DNA of 19,648 bases, taken from positions 1 to 19,648 of the forward strand of contig CAZPSP010000031.1 in the NCBI GenBank assembly GCA_964589285.1, given 5' to 3'. Of the stretch, positions 1-7,106 are shown one piece after another. The DNA is from DAOUEG01 sp964589285 (GTDB taxonomy: Bacteria > Chloroflexota > Dehalococcoidia > Dehalococcoidales > RBG-16-60-22). The number at the start of each line of letters is the position of its first letter. Position 1 is the stretch's first letter. The notes under the pieces were generated by a model that saw only the letters and a list, made by a program, of their open reading frames with translations, was not told the DNA's origin and did not search any database. The position numbers and the translations under genes were made by a program.

Positions 1-1
1 A

Positions 2-88
2 GCCAAAGGTTACAAGACCAAGGGCTACGATACCATCAATACGGAGAAGGACAGCATCAACCTGGGAGATATCGCCCTGACCAAGTAG
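2..88 (+). CDS. C-terminal fragment of an unidentified protein
   Basis: An open frame enters from the left edge and ends at TAG (86-88), giving 28 residues that finish ...NLGDIALTK. The fragment is Lys/Asp/Thr-rich and reads like a normal soluble protein tail. It is too short to assign to a family. No terminator hairpin is evident just after it. The next gene starts about 155 bp downstream on the same strand. Confidence 0.5.
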   Translation, partial: AKGYKTKGYDTINTEKDSINLGDIALTK

Positions 89-243
89 GTCACGGTCCAA
101 AACACAAGAAGCAACAGTGAGCGCTGTTGACGGAAAGTGAATAATTACTCACGACTAGTGAAGGCAGTGGCAAAGGCATCTTTGTAGAACTGATCTTGAT
201 ATCAGGCGCTCAATGCATATGATTGAAACGGAAGAAAAACAAT

Positions 244-1035
244 ATGACTACACTAAATGAATACAATAACTGCGGAGAAGAGCTTGAGAAATTATTAATG
301 TTGCGGACGTCGCCGGTAGCTGTAAAAATGCTGGAGAAAGAAGAAGATATACCGGATGGAGCCATCAGACCAAAAAAGGATTACGGTTATCATATTGCCC
401 AGTGTCAGGCATTTGCCATGTCGCGGCGAGGACGGAAGGCTACTGTAGCAATGCTGAAGGAAGACAACTGGTGTCCTGCACCGGTATCAGCCTACAGGCT
501 CGTGGAAATCAGAGAAGAGATTAATAGTTATCCGTACATGGTTGAAAGTAAAGAGGCTGCAGATAAATTGAATGCGGCATCTCCCGAATTTGAGTATGGA
601 AAATACATCGGTGTTGTTTCAGCACCCCTAAAGATGGCTAATTTTGAGCCTGATTTGGTACTCGTGTATTCTAACGCAACCCAATTGAGAAGTATGTTGC
701 TCGCAGTCAAATATAAAGAGGGGATATTGGTCAATTCAGAATTCGATCCTCTCCGATCTTGTGTTTTCTCAATAATACCTGTCCTACAAAACGGTAATTA
801 CCGGATCACGCTACCGGACACCGGCGAACAATACCGAACAATGTGCGGAGAAGATGAAATAATATTTTCGATTCCGAAGGACAAAATTAGTAACGTGGTA
901 TCAGGGCTCAGACATTTTGAAGAAATGACTCACGATCATGTTCATCGTTATACCCATCTTGACTTCGATATGAGACCCGATTTTCCGCAGCCGGGGAACT
1001 ATGTGGAGATGTTTAAAAAATGGGGTATAGAGTGA
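244..1035 (+). CDS. DUF169 family protein
   Basis: A 263-aa protein resembling the DUF169 (COG2043) family, whose biochemical function is not settled. Family-like blocks are RTSPVAVKML (residues 21-30), AQCQAFAMSRRGR (52-64), NWCPAPVSAYR (75-85), YIGVVSAPL (121-129), PDLVLVYSN (136-144) and the Cys-containing segment around 173. There are five Cys (10, 54, 77, 173, 201); 54 and 77 sit in the best-matching blocks, so a metal or cofactor role is conceivable but unproven. It has no signal peptide or TM segment and is probably cytoplasmic. An in-frame TTG at 223 would add seven basic residues. I prefer ATG 244 because GGAAG (230-234) sits 9 nt before it. The gene stands alone and is AT-richer by eye than the genes on the right, so recent acquisition is possible. 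Confidence 0.85.
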   Translation: MTTLNEYNNCGEELEKLLMLRTSPVAVKMLEKEEDIPDGAIRPKKDYGYHIAQCQAFAMSRRGRKATVAMLKEDNWCPAPVSAYRLVEIREEINSYPYMVESKEAADKLNAASPEFEYGKYIGVVSAPLKMANFEPDLVLVYSNATQLRSMLLAVKYKEGILVNSEFDPLRSCVFSIIPVLQNGNYRITLPDTGEQYRTMCGEDEIIFSIPKDKISNVVSGLRHFEEMTHDHVHRYTHLDFDMRPDFPQPGNYVEMFKKWGIE

Positions 1036-1436
1036 GACGTGCAGGAGAGAACATCGGCACCATTTGTTTTCACTACAAGTTAGGAATACCAGTGGGAATA
1101 ATATATTAGTTCAATTTTGAAAAAAGACTATACGCAGACTCTGAACGGCGAAGCTATCCACGTTGGGAAGTCATGTCGATGTTCCTTTTCAAGTTGATTC
1201 ACCGTGCGATTTATCCCGCCGGGAAGAGGCTTCTTTTTGCCCCCGCGCCTCTGCAGATATTTCATGTACTACCTTTTCTGCTTCTGGTTTTTTTTTATGT
1301 GATTTTCGATATTCTTCGATGAATCGCCGTCCTACCGCCCTTTTTGGCAGGGTGAACAACTATCCCATTTACTATTGCCGGTTTATGTTTCCGATCACCA
1401 CAATAGAAGTGGTATTGAGAGATAGAAACTGTTGAG
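1036..1436. other. 401-bp spacer with no firmly supported gene
   Basis: Between the DUF169 gene and the anchored protein I see no convincing promoter, terminator or RNA gene. It contains a nine-base T run near 1290 and one short - strand ORF (listed separately). A + strand frame at 1163-1435 is open but starts at TTG without an SD and has Cys/Ser/Arg-rich, non-protein-like content, so I do not call it. Confidence 0.5.
1189..1359 (-). CDS. possible small basic protein, 56 aa (doubtful)
   Basis: On the - strand a TTG at 1359 opens a 56-aa frame ending at TGA (1189-1191). The product is highly charged and looks helical: it starts MLFTLPKRAVGRRF, continues with EEYRKSHKKKPEAEKVV and ends SSRRDKSHGEST. 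This amphipathic Lys/Glu/Arg composition is unlike a random frame, and the frame fills an otherwise empty spacer. Against it: the start codon is TTG, no Shine-Dalgarno precedes it, and no family is recognised. It could also be the remnant of a longer gene. Confidence 0.2.
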   Translation of the reverse strand: MFTLPKRAVGRRFIEEYRKSHKKKPEAEKVVHEISAEARGQKEASSRRDKSHGEST

Positions 1437-2648
1437 TTGATAGTGAAGACCGCATTACGGATCGTCTCCAGGTATTTTTTCATTTTAGTTGGGATATTGT
1501 GCGTTCTCATCATGGGGCTGAGGTTTATCGGCGGTTTATCTGTAACCGAGCTGAGATTTTCAACGCAGTTTTCGGCGGATATGAAGGATTTATCGACGAA
1601 ACCTTACCTGCTCGATGATTTTGATAGGTATCAGGAAACTCAGAAAGTAGACCTGGCAGGACTCAATGATCTTTCCGCCTATTCGTCCAAAGGCATGATT
1701 ATAGCCTGGGCTGACGTTGAGGACTATTCCAAGATAAAGTCCATCGACCTTCTGTTTTCCGATGACTCAACAAGCCATAGTATCAAAGGCATCGATAACA
1801 AACCTGAGTTGTACAGGACCATGAACGGTCTCTGGACCGATGATGAATTCGTAGATTACGAGTTTAACTGTAATCAGGAAAATTCGGTATGGCGTGACTG
1901 GATGCTGCAGGACGGAGAAAATATGGTCTTCTGGGAATGGAATACTCCGATCCCTGTCGATATGAAAGCCGTAAAGATTTCCACCAGCTATCCCGTGAGA
2001 GATGCCTGTATACTGCATGGTTTTTGCAAGTATGAAACCCCGACCGGCGGCACGTGGATACCTCCGCACGGTTTGATCCAGTATGGGTTCCATTGTATTG
2101 AGGACGGCTCGCTGTTAATGAAGAATGTCAGGAGCACCCAGATGGTGACGAACGGTGACCATACCAGGGTCATCTCGAATACAAAAGGTACTCCGCGTGA
2201 CTTCATCATGAGGGTATGGTTTACTCCTGAAAACCTGCCGGAGACTCCGGTCAGTAACGACTATATACGATTGGCCTGGGATTTCGAGCCGGAATGGGAT
2301 GCAGGACACGACCAGACTCTGGTTTATATTTCGTGCGAATATGGCTACCTTGGCATGCAGAGGGTCTATCCGGTCATTCGGCAAAAGGAACAAGGGTATG
2401 AAAATTCTCCCAAAGCATCCTTCAAACTGAAGAACAATCAGGAGTACGAAATCTCCGTCGAAGTCCGGGGGCAGACAGCCCGGGCGGCCATATACGAAAG
2501 GAAGTTCGGGCTGAATTGGAAGAAAGCTTCGGTTACCTATACTTTTACAACGCCCAGGCCCGCCGAATCCTATCCGTTCTCGATCGAAGCTACCGGCAAT
2601 CCCAACCTGAAAGTCGATCTCTTTGAGGTAAGGGAGATCATTGAATAA
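1437..2648 (+). CDS. membrane-anchored exported protein of unknown function
   Basis: About 403 aa. A short basic N-terminus is followed by one hydrophobic segment (residues about 12-33, FFILVGILCVLIMGL), then about 370 polar, Trp/Tyr/Asp-rich residues with beta-strand character. This predicts a type II-like anchor with an extracytoplasmic part. The block around 75-110 (KGMIIAWADVEDYSKIKSI then DLLFSDDS) and the C-terminal end (EYEISVEVRG...PNLKVDLFEVREI) look like jelly-roll/ConA-like sandwich strands as in carbohydrate-binding modules; this is inference from pattern only. Cys fall near 148, 191, 197 and 221. The start is uncertain: TTG 1437 or GTG 1443, neither with a good SD. It lies 144 bp before the histidine kinase on the same strand and might share its transcript. 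No catalytic motif was seen. Confidence 0.8.
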   Translation: MIVKTALRIVSRYFFILVGILCVLIMGLRFIGGLSVTELRFSTQFSADMKDLSTKPYLLDDFDRYQETQKVDLAGLNDLSAYSSKGMIIAWADVEDYSKIKSIDLLFSDDSTSHSIKGIDNKPELYRTMNGLWTDDEFVDYEFNCNQENSVWRDWMLQDGENMVFWEWNTPIPVDMKAVKISTSYPVRDACILHGFCKYETPTGGTWIPPHGLIQYGFHCIEDGSLLMKNVRSTQMVTNGDHTRVISNTKGTPRDFIMRVWFTPENLPETPVSNDYIRLAWDFEPEWDAGHDQTLVYISCEYGYLGMQRVYPVIRQKEQGYENSPKASFKLKNNQEYEISVEVRGQTARAAIYERKFGLNWKKASVTYTFTTPRPAESYPFSIEATGNPNLKVDLFEVREIIE

Positions 2649-2792
2649 ACAGATGTAAAAGCAGGATCCTTTCAGGGAAATTATAAGGTCGTCCAACACA
2701 AAAACCCTATTAGTCGTCGTACGAAAGTGTGATTTATTCTTCACCCTGATGATTGTATAGTAAGGTAAACCATTGAATAATCCGGAGTCAGG

Positions 2793-4223
2793 ATGAGGCG
2801 TTGGGCAGCGAATTTTTTCTCTTTTCCCGATAAACATAAAAGTCTGCAACTGTTTAAGATATCGGCTGTTCTATTTCCGGCCCTGGTAATATTTCTCCTC
2901 AATTATTTCCGTGACACTTATTTTACTCAAATAAATACCCTATACTGGAGCTTACTGCTTTCCCTGGTCGCCGTCATCCTATCGGCCCTGTTCCTGGGGG
3001 TCCTTTTCATTGTCGATAATCGTGTCCAGCGAGCGGATACCCGCCGTGCCCGTGAACTGGCAACCCTGAATGACCTTTCCCAAACACTGGATAAATTCCA
3101 TACCATGACGGCGCTTCTTCATCCGGCCATGGAAAAACTGCGTCAGATCACTGATTCAGATATCCTTGAATTGTACCTGGCAGGCCAGCAAAGCCGGGAA
3201 TTGGGCCATGCGGTGCATCTCGGTACACCGGAAGACTCTTCCGCCGCTGAGCTGCAAACGCAACTCCAGGAACGTCTGGAAGAAGATTACGTACGTTTGA
3301 GTAAACAGGTATTAGTCGGGGAGGTGGATCTCCTGCCCGAAGGAAATATCCCGGTCCTGGAAAGAGGCGGGATAAAGTCGATGGCCATCGTACCTTTAAA
3401 GGCCATAAGTGACGTTGTCGGGATCGTTTTTCTTTTCAGCCGGAGCCGGGACCGTTACCAACCCGATGAATCCCGTTTTCTCCTCGATATCGGCAGCCGG
3501 ATCGCTGTTGCCATCGAGAGGGCCCGGCTGTATGAAAAAGTCCAGGCTGTGGCGGTCTTGGAAGAAAGAGAGCGCATTTCCGCCGAACTCCATGACGGGC
3601 TGGCTCAAGTCCTGGGTTATGTTATCACCAAAAGTCAGGCTACACGGCAGCTCTTGAGAAAAATGAGCGAGGCTAATGATTACCTGGTAGAACTGGAAAA
3701 CGTGGCCCAGGAAGTATATACCGATACCCGTGAGGCGATCCTGGGCCTGAGGACGGCGGTCTCCGGGAACCGCAGTATGGTATCTGCAATAAGAGAATAT
3801 GCTCTCCGGTTCAACCAGATGCACAATATCAGGATCGAACTCGTAACCGGGGAGAACATCATTCCTTCTCTGCCTCCCCAAGTAGAGCTCCAGGTGATCA
3901 GGATTGTCCAGGAAGCCTTATCCAACATCAGAAAACATGCCAGAGCGACCCACGCAATCATAAAATTAAACGCTGGTGAAGGTGCAGTTACTATCGCGGT
4001 TGAAGATGACGGAAAAGGATTCGTGTTGGAAAAGGGAGGGCAGGGGGACTGGACGAAATTCGGTATTCGCAACATGAAGGAACGTGCGGAAAGTATCAAC
4101 GGGATACTCTCCATCGAGTCCGCGCTCGATAAGGGCACCACCGTCACCTTAACGATACCTTTAAATCTAGCCCAGGAGCGGCTGAAGAAAGGTGAAAAAA
4201 TTGAGAGTATTGATCGTAGATGA
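2793..4223 (+). CDS. two-component sensor histidine kinase, NarX/DegS (HisKA_3) type
   Basis: A 476-aa sensor kinase that should autophosphorylate and pass phosphate to the response regulator encoded next. Two TM segments (about 22-38 and 49-74) are joined by only about ten residues, so there is no periplasmic sensor. A helical linker leads to a GAF-like domain (about 95-245). HisKA_3 follows, with phospho-acceptor H267 in ERERISAELHDGLAQ. The HATPase_c domain has an N-box Asn at 378 (EALSNIRKHA), G1 EDDGKGF (404-410) and GIRNMKERA (424-432). All core residues are present, so it should be active. The start ATG 2793 has GGAG at 2784-2787. The 3' end overlaps the regulator by 32 bp, which argues for translational coupling. 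The signal is unknown; the GAF domain or the membrane segments are the likely sensors. Confidence 0.93.
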   Translation: MRRWAANFFSFPDKHKSLQLFKISAVLFPALVIFLLNYFRDTYFTQINTLYWSLLLSLVAVILSALFLGVLFIVDNRVQRADTRRARELATLNDLSQTLDKFHTMTALLHPAMEKLRQITDSDILELYLAGQQSRELGHAVHLGTPEDSSAAELQTQLQERLEEDYVRLSKQVLVGEVDLLPEGNIPVLERGGIKSMAIVPLKAISDVVGIVFLFSRSRDRYQPDESRFLLDIGSRIAVAIERARLYEKVQAVAVLEERERISAELHDGLAQVLGYVITKSQATRQLLRKMSEANDYLVELENVAQEVYTDTREAILGLRTAVSGNRSMVSAIREYALRFNQMHNIRIELVTGENIIPSLPPQVELQVIRIVQEALSNIRKHARATHAIIKLNAGEGAVTIAVEDDGKGFVLEKGGQGDWTKFGIRNMKERAESINGILSIESALDKGTTVTLTIPLNLAQERLKKGEKIESIDRR

Positions 4224-4854
4224 CCACTCCCTGGTGAGGAGCGGAATAGCCAGTCTGCTCAGCGCCAATGATATAGAAGTTATCGGAGAAGCCAGTAACG
4301 GCTTCGAAGCAGTTGAAATGACCCTGGCCCTGAAGCCGGACATCGTTTTGATGGATATCAAGATGCCCGGTTGCAGCGGCATCCAGGCTACTCAAATAAT
4401 CAAAGGCCAAATGCCCGAAACACGGATCATCATGGTGACGGCTTTCGATGATGATGAGGACCTTTTTGAGGCTATGAAACATGGCGCCGCGGGTTATGTT
4501 CTGAAGAACGTAAAAGCGGAAGAATTCATAAACCTGCTTGCCAGCGTGATGAGAGGAGACGTTGCCGTGTCTCCCTTCATCGCTTCAAAAATAGTCGAAG
4601 AACTCTTTCGCAATCCCAAGCGGCTTCAACCTACCAGCTGCGTTAACGAGCTTACCAGCCGGGAAGAGGAAGTCCTCAGCCTGGTAGCGGGCGGTGCAAC
4701 CAACAAGGAGATTGCCAATACCCTGAGTATTTCCGATAACACTGTCAAATACCACCTCAGGAATATCATGGATAAGCTTCAGTTGAAGAACCGGGCGCAG
4801 ATGGCTGTTTATGCCACCAAGCGAGGGATCGAACCCGAACCGGTCCGGGACTGA
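4192..4854 (+). CDS. NarL/FixJ-family response regulator
   Basis: A 220-aa DNA-binding regulator. The receiver domain (1-122) has the acidic pair D10/D11, phospho-acceptor D55 (LMDIKMPG), T83 and K105 (GYVLKNV), a complete active site. The output is a LuxR-type helix-turn-helix (about 153-211) with LTSREEEVLSLVAGGATNKE and the recognition-helix region SDNTVKYHLRNIMDKL. It starts at GTG 4192 inside the end of the kinase gene, with AGGAG at 4174-4178 and a purine run just upstream. A strong terminator follows, so kinase and regulator form a closed unit. The targets are not known; the exported protein before the pair and the polysaccharide operon after it are the nearest candidates. Confidence 0.95.
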   Translation: MKKLRVLIVDDHSLVRSGIASLLSANDIEVIGEASNGFEAVEMTLALKPDIVLMDIKMPGCSGIQATQIIKGQMPETRIIMVTAFDDDEDLFEAMKHGAAGYVLKNVKAEEFINLLASVMRGDVAVSPFIASKIVEELFRNPKRLQPTSCVNELTSREEEVLSLVAGGATNKEIANTLSISDNTVKYHLRNIMDKLQLKNRAQMAVYATKRGIEPEPVRD

Positions 4855-4879
4855 AAACAACCTTCGACCGCAGTACCGA

Positions 4880-4907
4880 AAGGGTGGTAAAAAAACCACC
4901 CTTTTTT
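4880..4907 (+). terminator. rho-independent terminator of the two-component operon
   Basis: A perfect 9-bp stem AAGGGTGGT/ACCACCCTT (4880-4888 with 4895-4903) has a six-A loop and is followed by a T run through 4907. It lies 26 bp after the regulator stop. The A-rich loop and T run are near mirror images, so it could work in both directions. Confidence 0.93.
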
Positions 4908-5006
4908 GTTGCCGTTAACCACACCAATCAACATTGTTGACGCCGGGTAACGGACAGATAATGAGTATGTGTGATTTACCGGAAACCATAAAAAGGGGGC
5001 TTAATC

Positions 5007-5219
5007 GTGATTACTTCTCAGACAACCATGATCAGAACCATTATCAGAAACTGGCTGGACCAGGGGTTTATTACCCGCATTCAACAGGACCAGGCTCAGG
5101 AACTGTTGAGCGGATTTTCGAACATTGCTCTGATCGGGTTGCTGCTTGAGAGCCATATATCCAGGATCGAGAACATGCCGGTATACGAACCGTCTCTTTC
5201 TTACGAGACCAGGAACTAA
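5007..5219 (+). CDS. small protein of unknown function upstream of glmS
   Basis: A 70-aa protein starting at GTG 5007, with AAAGGGGG (about 4991-4998) at good spacing. It ends 27 bp before glmS. It looks mainly helical: MIRTIIRNWLDQGFITRIQ (8-26), then QDQAQELLSG, a hydrophobic stretch SNIALIGLLLESHIS (38-52) and a Tyr/Pro-containing tail. There is no signal peptide, Cys or recognised motif. It is the first gene after the terminator at 4907, so it probably leads the glmS operon. An internal ATG at 5028 is an alternative start. A regulatory or partner role for the operon is possible but not shown by the sequence. Confidence 0.65.
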   Translation: MITSQTTMIRTIIRNWLDQGFITRIQQDQAQELLSGFSNIALIGLLLESHISRIENMPVYEPSLSYETRN

Positions 5220-5246
5220 AATTCTCTGACCAAAGGAGGAAACGAT

Positions 5247-7070
5247 ATGTGCGGGATAGTCGGGTATATCAGCAGGAGCGGTCAAGGTAACCCCGTGGAT
5301 ATCGGCATCGAGGGTCTGAAAAGGCTTGAATACCGCGGCTATGATTCAGCGGGAATAGCTTTCCGGGATAGTTCCGGGAAAATGGTCAGCCGGAAGTCGG
5401 TAGGCAGGATCATCAATCTGGAGAAAAGGATAAACGGGAGCGGCGACAACGCCGGAGACCCCGTTATCCTGCATACCCGCTGGGCAACGCACGGGGAAGT
5501 CTCGGAATCCAATGCCCATCCTCACGATGACTGCACGGGCAACGTCTTTGTGGTGCATAACGGTATCATCGAGAATTACCAGACCCTGAAAGACCAGTTA
5601 TGTTCCGAAGGACATGTATTCAAGTCGTGTACCGATTCGGAAGTTATCGCGCATCTTATTGAAAAGTACTTCGACGGCAACCTGGAAGATGCGGTCCGGA
5701 AAACGTTGGGTCTACTTTCCGGCACGTATGGTCTTGCCGTGATATCCAGCTGGGACCCGGACAAGATCGTGGCTGCCCGGCTTTCGAGTCCGCTGCTCAT
5801 CGGACTCGGAGAAGACCATTTCTTCATCGCATCCGATGTTTCGGCGATGATCTCTCACGCACACAAGGTCATTTACCTGGAAGATGGGGAGCTGGCGGTT
5901 ATCGACCGGAACAAGTACACGATCATCCGGGAGAAAAAGGCGGAAGATATCGATTGGCCGGATGACCAGTTCCAGAAGGGGGACTATCAGCATTTCATGC
6001 TGAAAGAGATCATGGAACAGCCGGCTAGCCTGGAACGGACGATAAAGGGCAGGTCGATATCTTCAGAAGGTAGTGCCAAGCTGGGAGGCCTGGATTCCGT
6101 GGAACAGCAGCTTGTCAGTATCAACCGGATAATAATCGTCGGGTGCGGTACCGCCCGTCATGCGGGGATGCTCGGCGAATACATGCTTGAGGAATATGCC
6201 GGCATCAATGCCCGGGTCGAGGCTGCCTCCGAGTTCCGCTATCGTAAGACCTTGATGGACGGGAACACGGCCCTGCTCGCCATTTCCCAGTCCGGGGAAA
6301 CCGCCGACACGCTGGCTGCGATCAAAGACGCCAGGAGAAGGGGGGTACTCACGCTTGGCATTACCAACGTCGTAGGCTCTACGCAGGCCAGAGAGACGAA
6401 CGCCGGCGTCTATACCCGGTGCGGTCCGGAGATAGGTGTGGCTTCCACCAAGGCCTTTACTTCCCAGATAGCCGCCCTGGTCCTTTTCACACTCTTCCTG
6501 GGCAGGCAGCGTCAGTTGACCATGACAACCGGTCAGCGCATCCTTGCCGAGCTGGGCCGCATGCCGGAGAAGATGGAAAAGGCCTTGAACTGCGATGAGA
6601 GGATAAGAACGATAGCGGAAAAGTATCAGGACTATGACAATTTCTTCTTCCTGGGAAGAAAGTACAGCTATCCTGTCGCCAGGGAAGGCGCTTTGAAGAT
6701 AAAGGAAATTGCCTATGTGCACGCCGAAGCCAGCCGGGGAGGGGAACTGAAGCATGGCGAGCTGGCGCTGATCTCGCCTGATTTTCCCTCGATCTGTATC
6801 GTGCCCAGGGATACCGTCTATGAAAAAATGGTTTCCAACATGGAAGAGATCAAAGCCAGGAACGGCCGCATCATCGCAATTACCACGGAAGGTAATTTCG
6901 AGCTGGAAGCACTGGCTGACGATGTCATTTACGTGCCGGAAACACTTGAAGTCCTGGCCCCGATACTGCATATAATCCCTCTTCAATTGCTTGCCTATCA
7001 TTTTGCCGCTCAGAGGGGCTGTGATATCGATAAGCCTCGCAATCTCGCCAAGTCCGTCACCGTCGAATAA
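5247..7070 (+). CDS. glmS: glutamine--fructose-6-phosphate aminotransferase (isomerizing)
   Basis: A 607-aa cytoplasmic enzyme making glucosamine-6-phosphate from fructose-6-phosphate and glutamine, the entry step to UDP-GlcNAc. The N-terminal glutaminase begins MCGIVGYI; the Cys becomes the N-terminal nucleophile after Met removal. It also has HTRWATHG (76-83) and NGIIENY (105-111). Two SIS domains follow (about 290-425 and 460-595), with ISQSGETADT (346-355). Isomerase residues E487, H503 and K602 match E. coli E488, H504 and K603, and the C-terminus PRNLAKSVTVE is canonical. Length is normal. The SD AAAGGAGG lies just before ATG 5247. The 27-bp leader is too short for a glmS ribozyme. Its place before a sugar dehydrogenase and a GT2 synthase suggests it feeds amino sugar to polysaccharide synthesis; it may also serve peptidoglycan. 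Confidence 0.98.
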   Translation: MCGIVGYISRSGQGNPVDIGIEGLKRLEYRGYDSAGIAFRDSSGKMVSRKSVGRIINLEKRINGSGDNAGDPVILHTRWATHGEVSESNAHPHDDCTGNVFVVHNGIIENYQTLKDQLCSEGHVFKSCTDSEVIAHLIEKYFDGNLEDAVRKTLGLLSGTYGLAVISSWDPDKIVAARLSSPLLIGLGEDHFFIASDVSAMISHAHKVIYLEDGELAVIDRNKYTIIREKKAEDIDWPDDQFQKGDYQHFMLKEIMEQPASLERTIKGRSISSEGSAKLGGLDSVEQQLVSINRIIIVGCGTARHAGMLGEYMLEEYAGINARVEAASEFRYRKTLMDGNTALLAISQSGETADTLAAIKDARRRGVLTLGITNVVGSTQARETNAGVYTRCGPEIGVASTKAFTSQIAALVLFTLFLGRQRQLTMTTGQRILAELGRMPEKMEKALNCDERIRTIAEKYQDYDNFFFLGRKYSYPVAREGALKIKEIAYVHAEASRGGELKHGELALISPDFPSICIVPRDTVYEKMVSNMEEIKARNGRIIAITTEGNFELEALADDVIYVPETLEVLAPILHIIPLQLLAYHFAAQRGCDIDKPRNLAKSVTVE

Positions 7071-7106
7071 GGACCTCAACTTATTTCGAGAGGAGTGTAT
7101 AACAGA

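Noticed and set aside
223..243. TTG start adding seven residues to the DUF169 protein
   Set aside because: The GGAAG site would lie inside the gene; ATG 244 has it at proper spacing.
1163..1435. 90-codon + strand ORF
   Set aside because: TTG start without SD, Cys/Ser/Arg-rich unstructured content, no family resemblance.
2115..2849. 244-codon - strand ORF
   Set aside because: Antisense shadow of the anchored protein gene, which has a TM segment and a coherent domain on the + strand; no SD or motif on this strand.
4937..4962. TTGACG and GATAAT as promoter of the glmS operon
   Set aside because: The spacer is only 14 bp, too short for sigma70; no better pair was found, so the operon promoter is left unassigned.
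4934..5149. 71-codon + strand ORF overlapping the 70-aa gene
   Set aside because: TTG start without SD; the alternative frame from GTG 5007 has a good SD and fits the operon.
5220..5246. glmS ribozyme or riboswitch
   Set aside because: Only 27 bp separate the small gene from glmS, with nothing but the SD.
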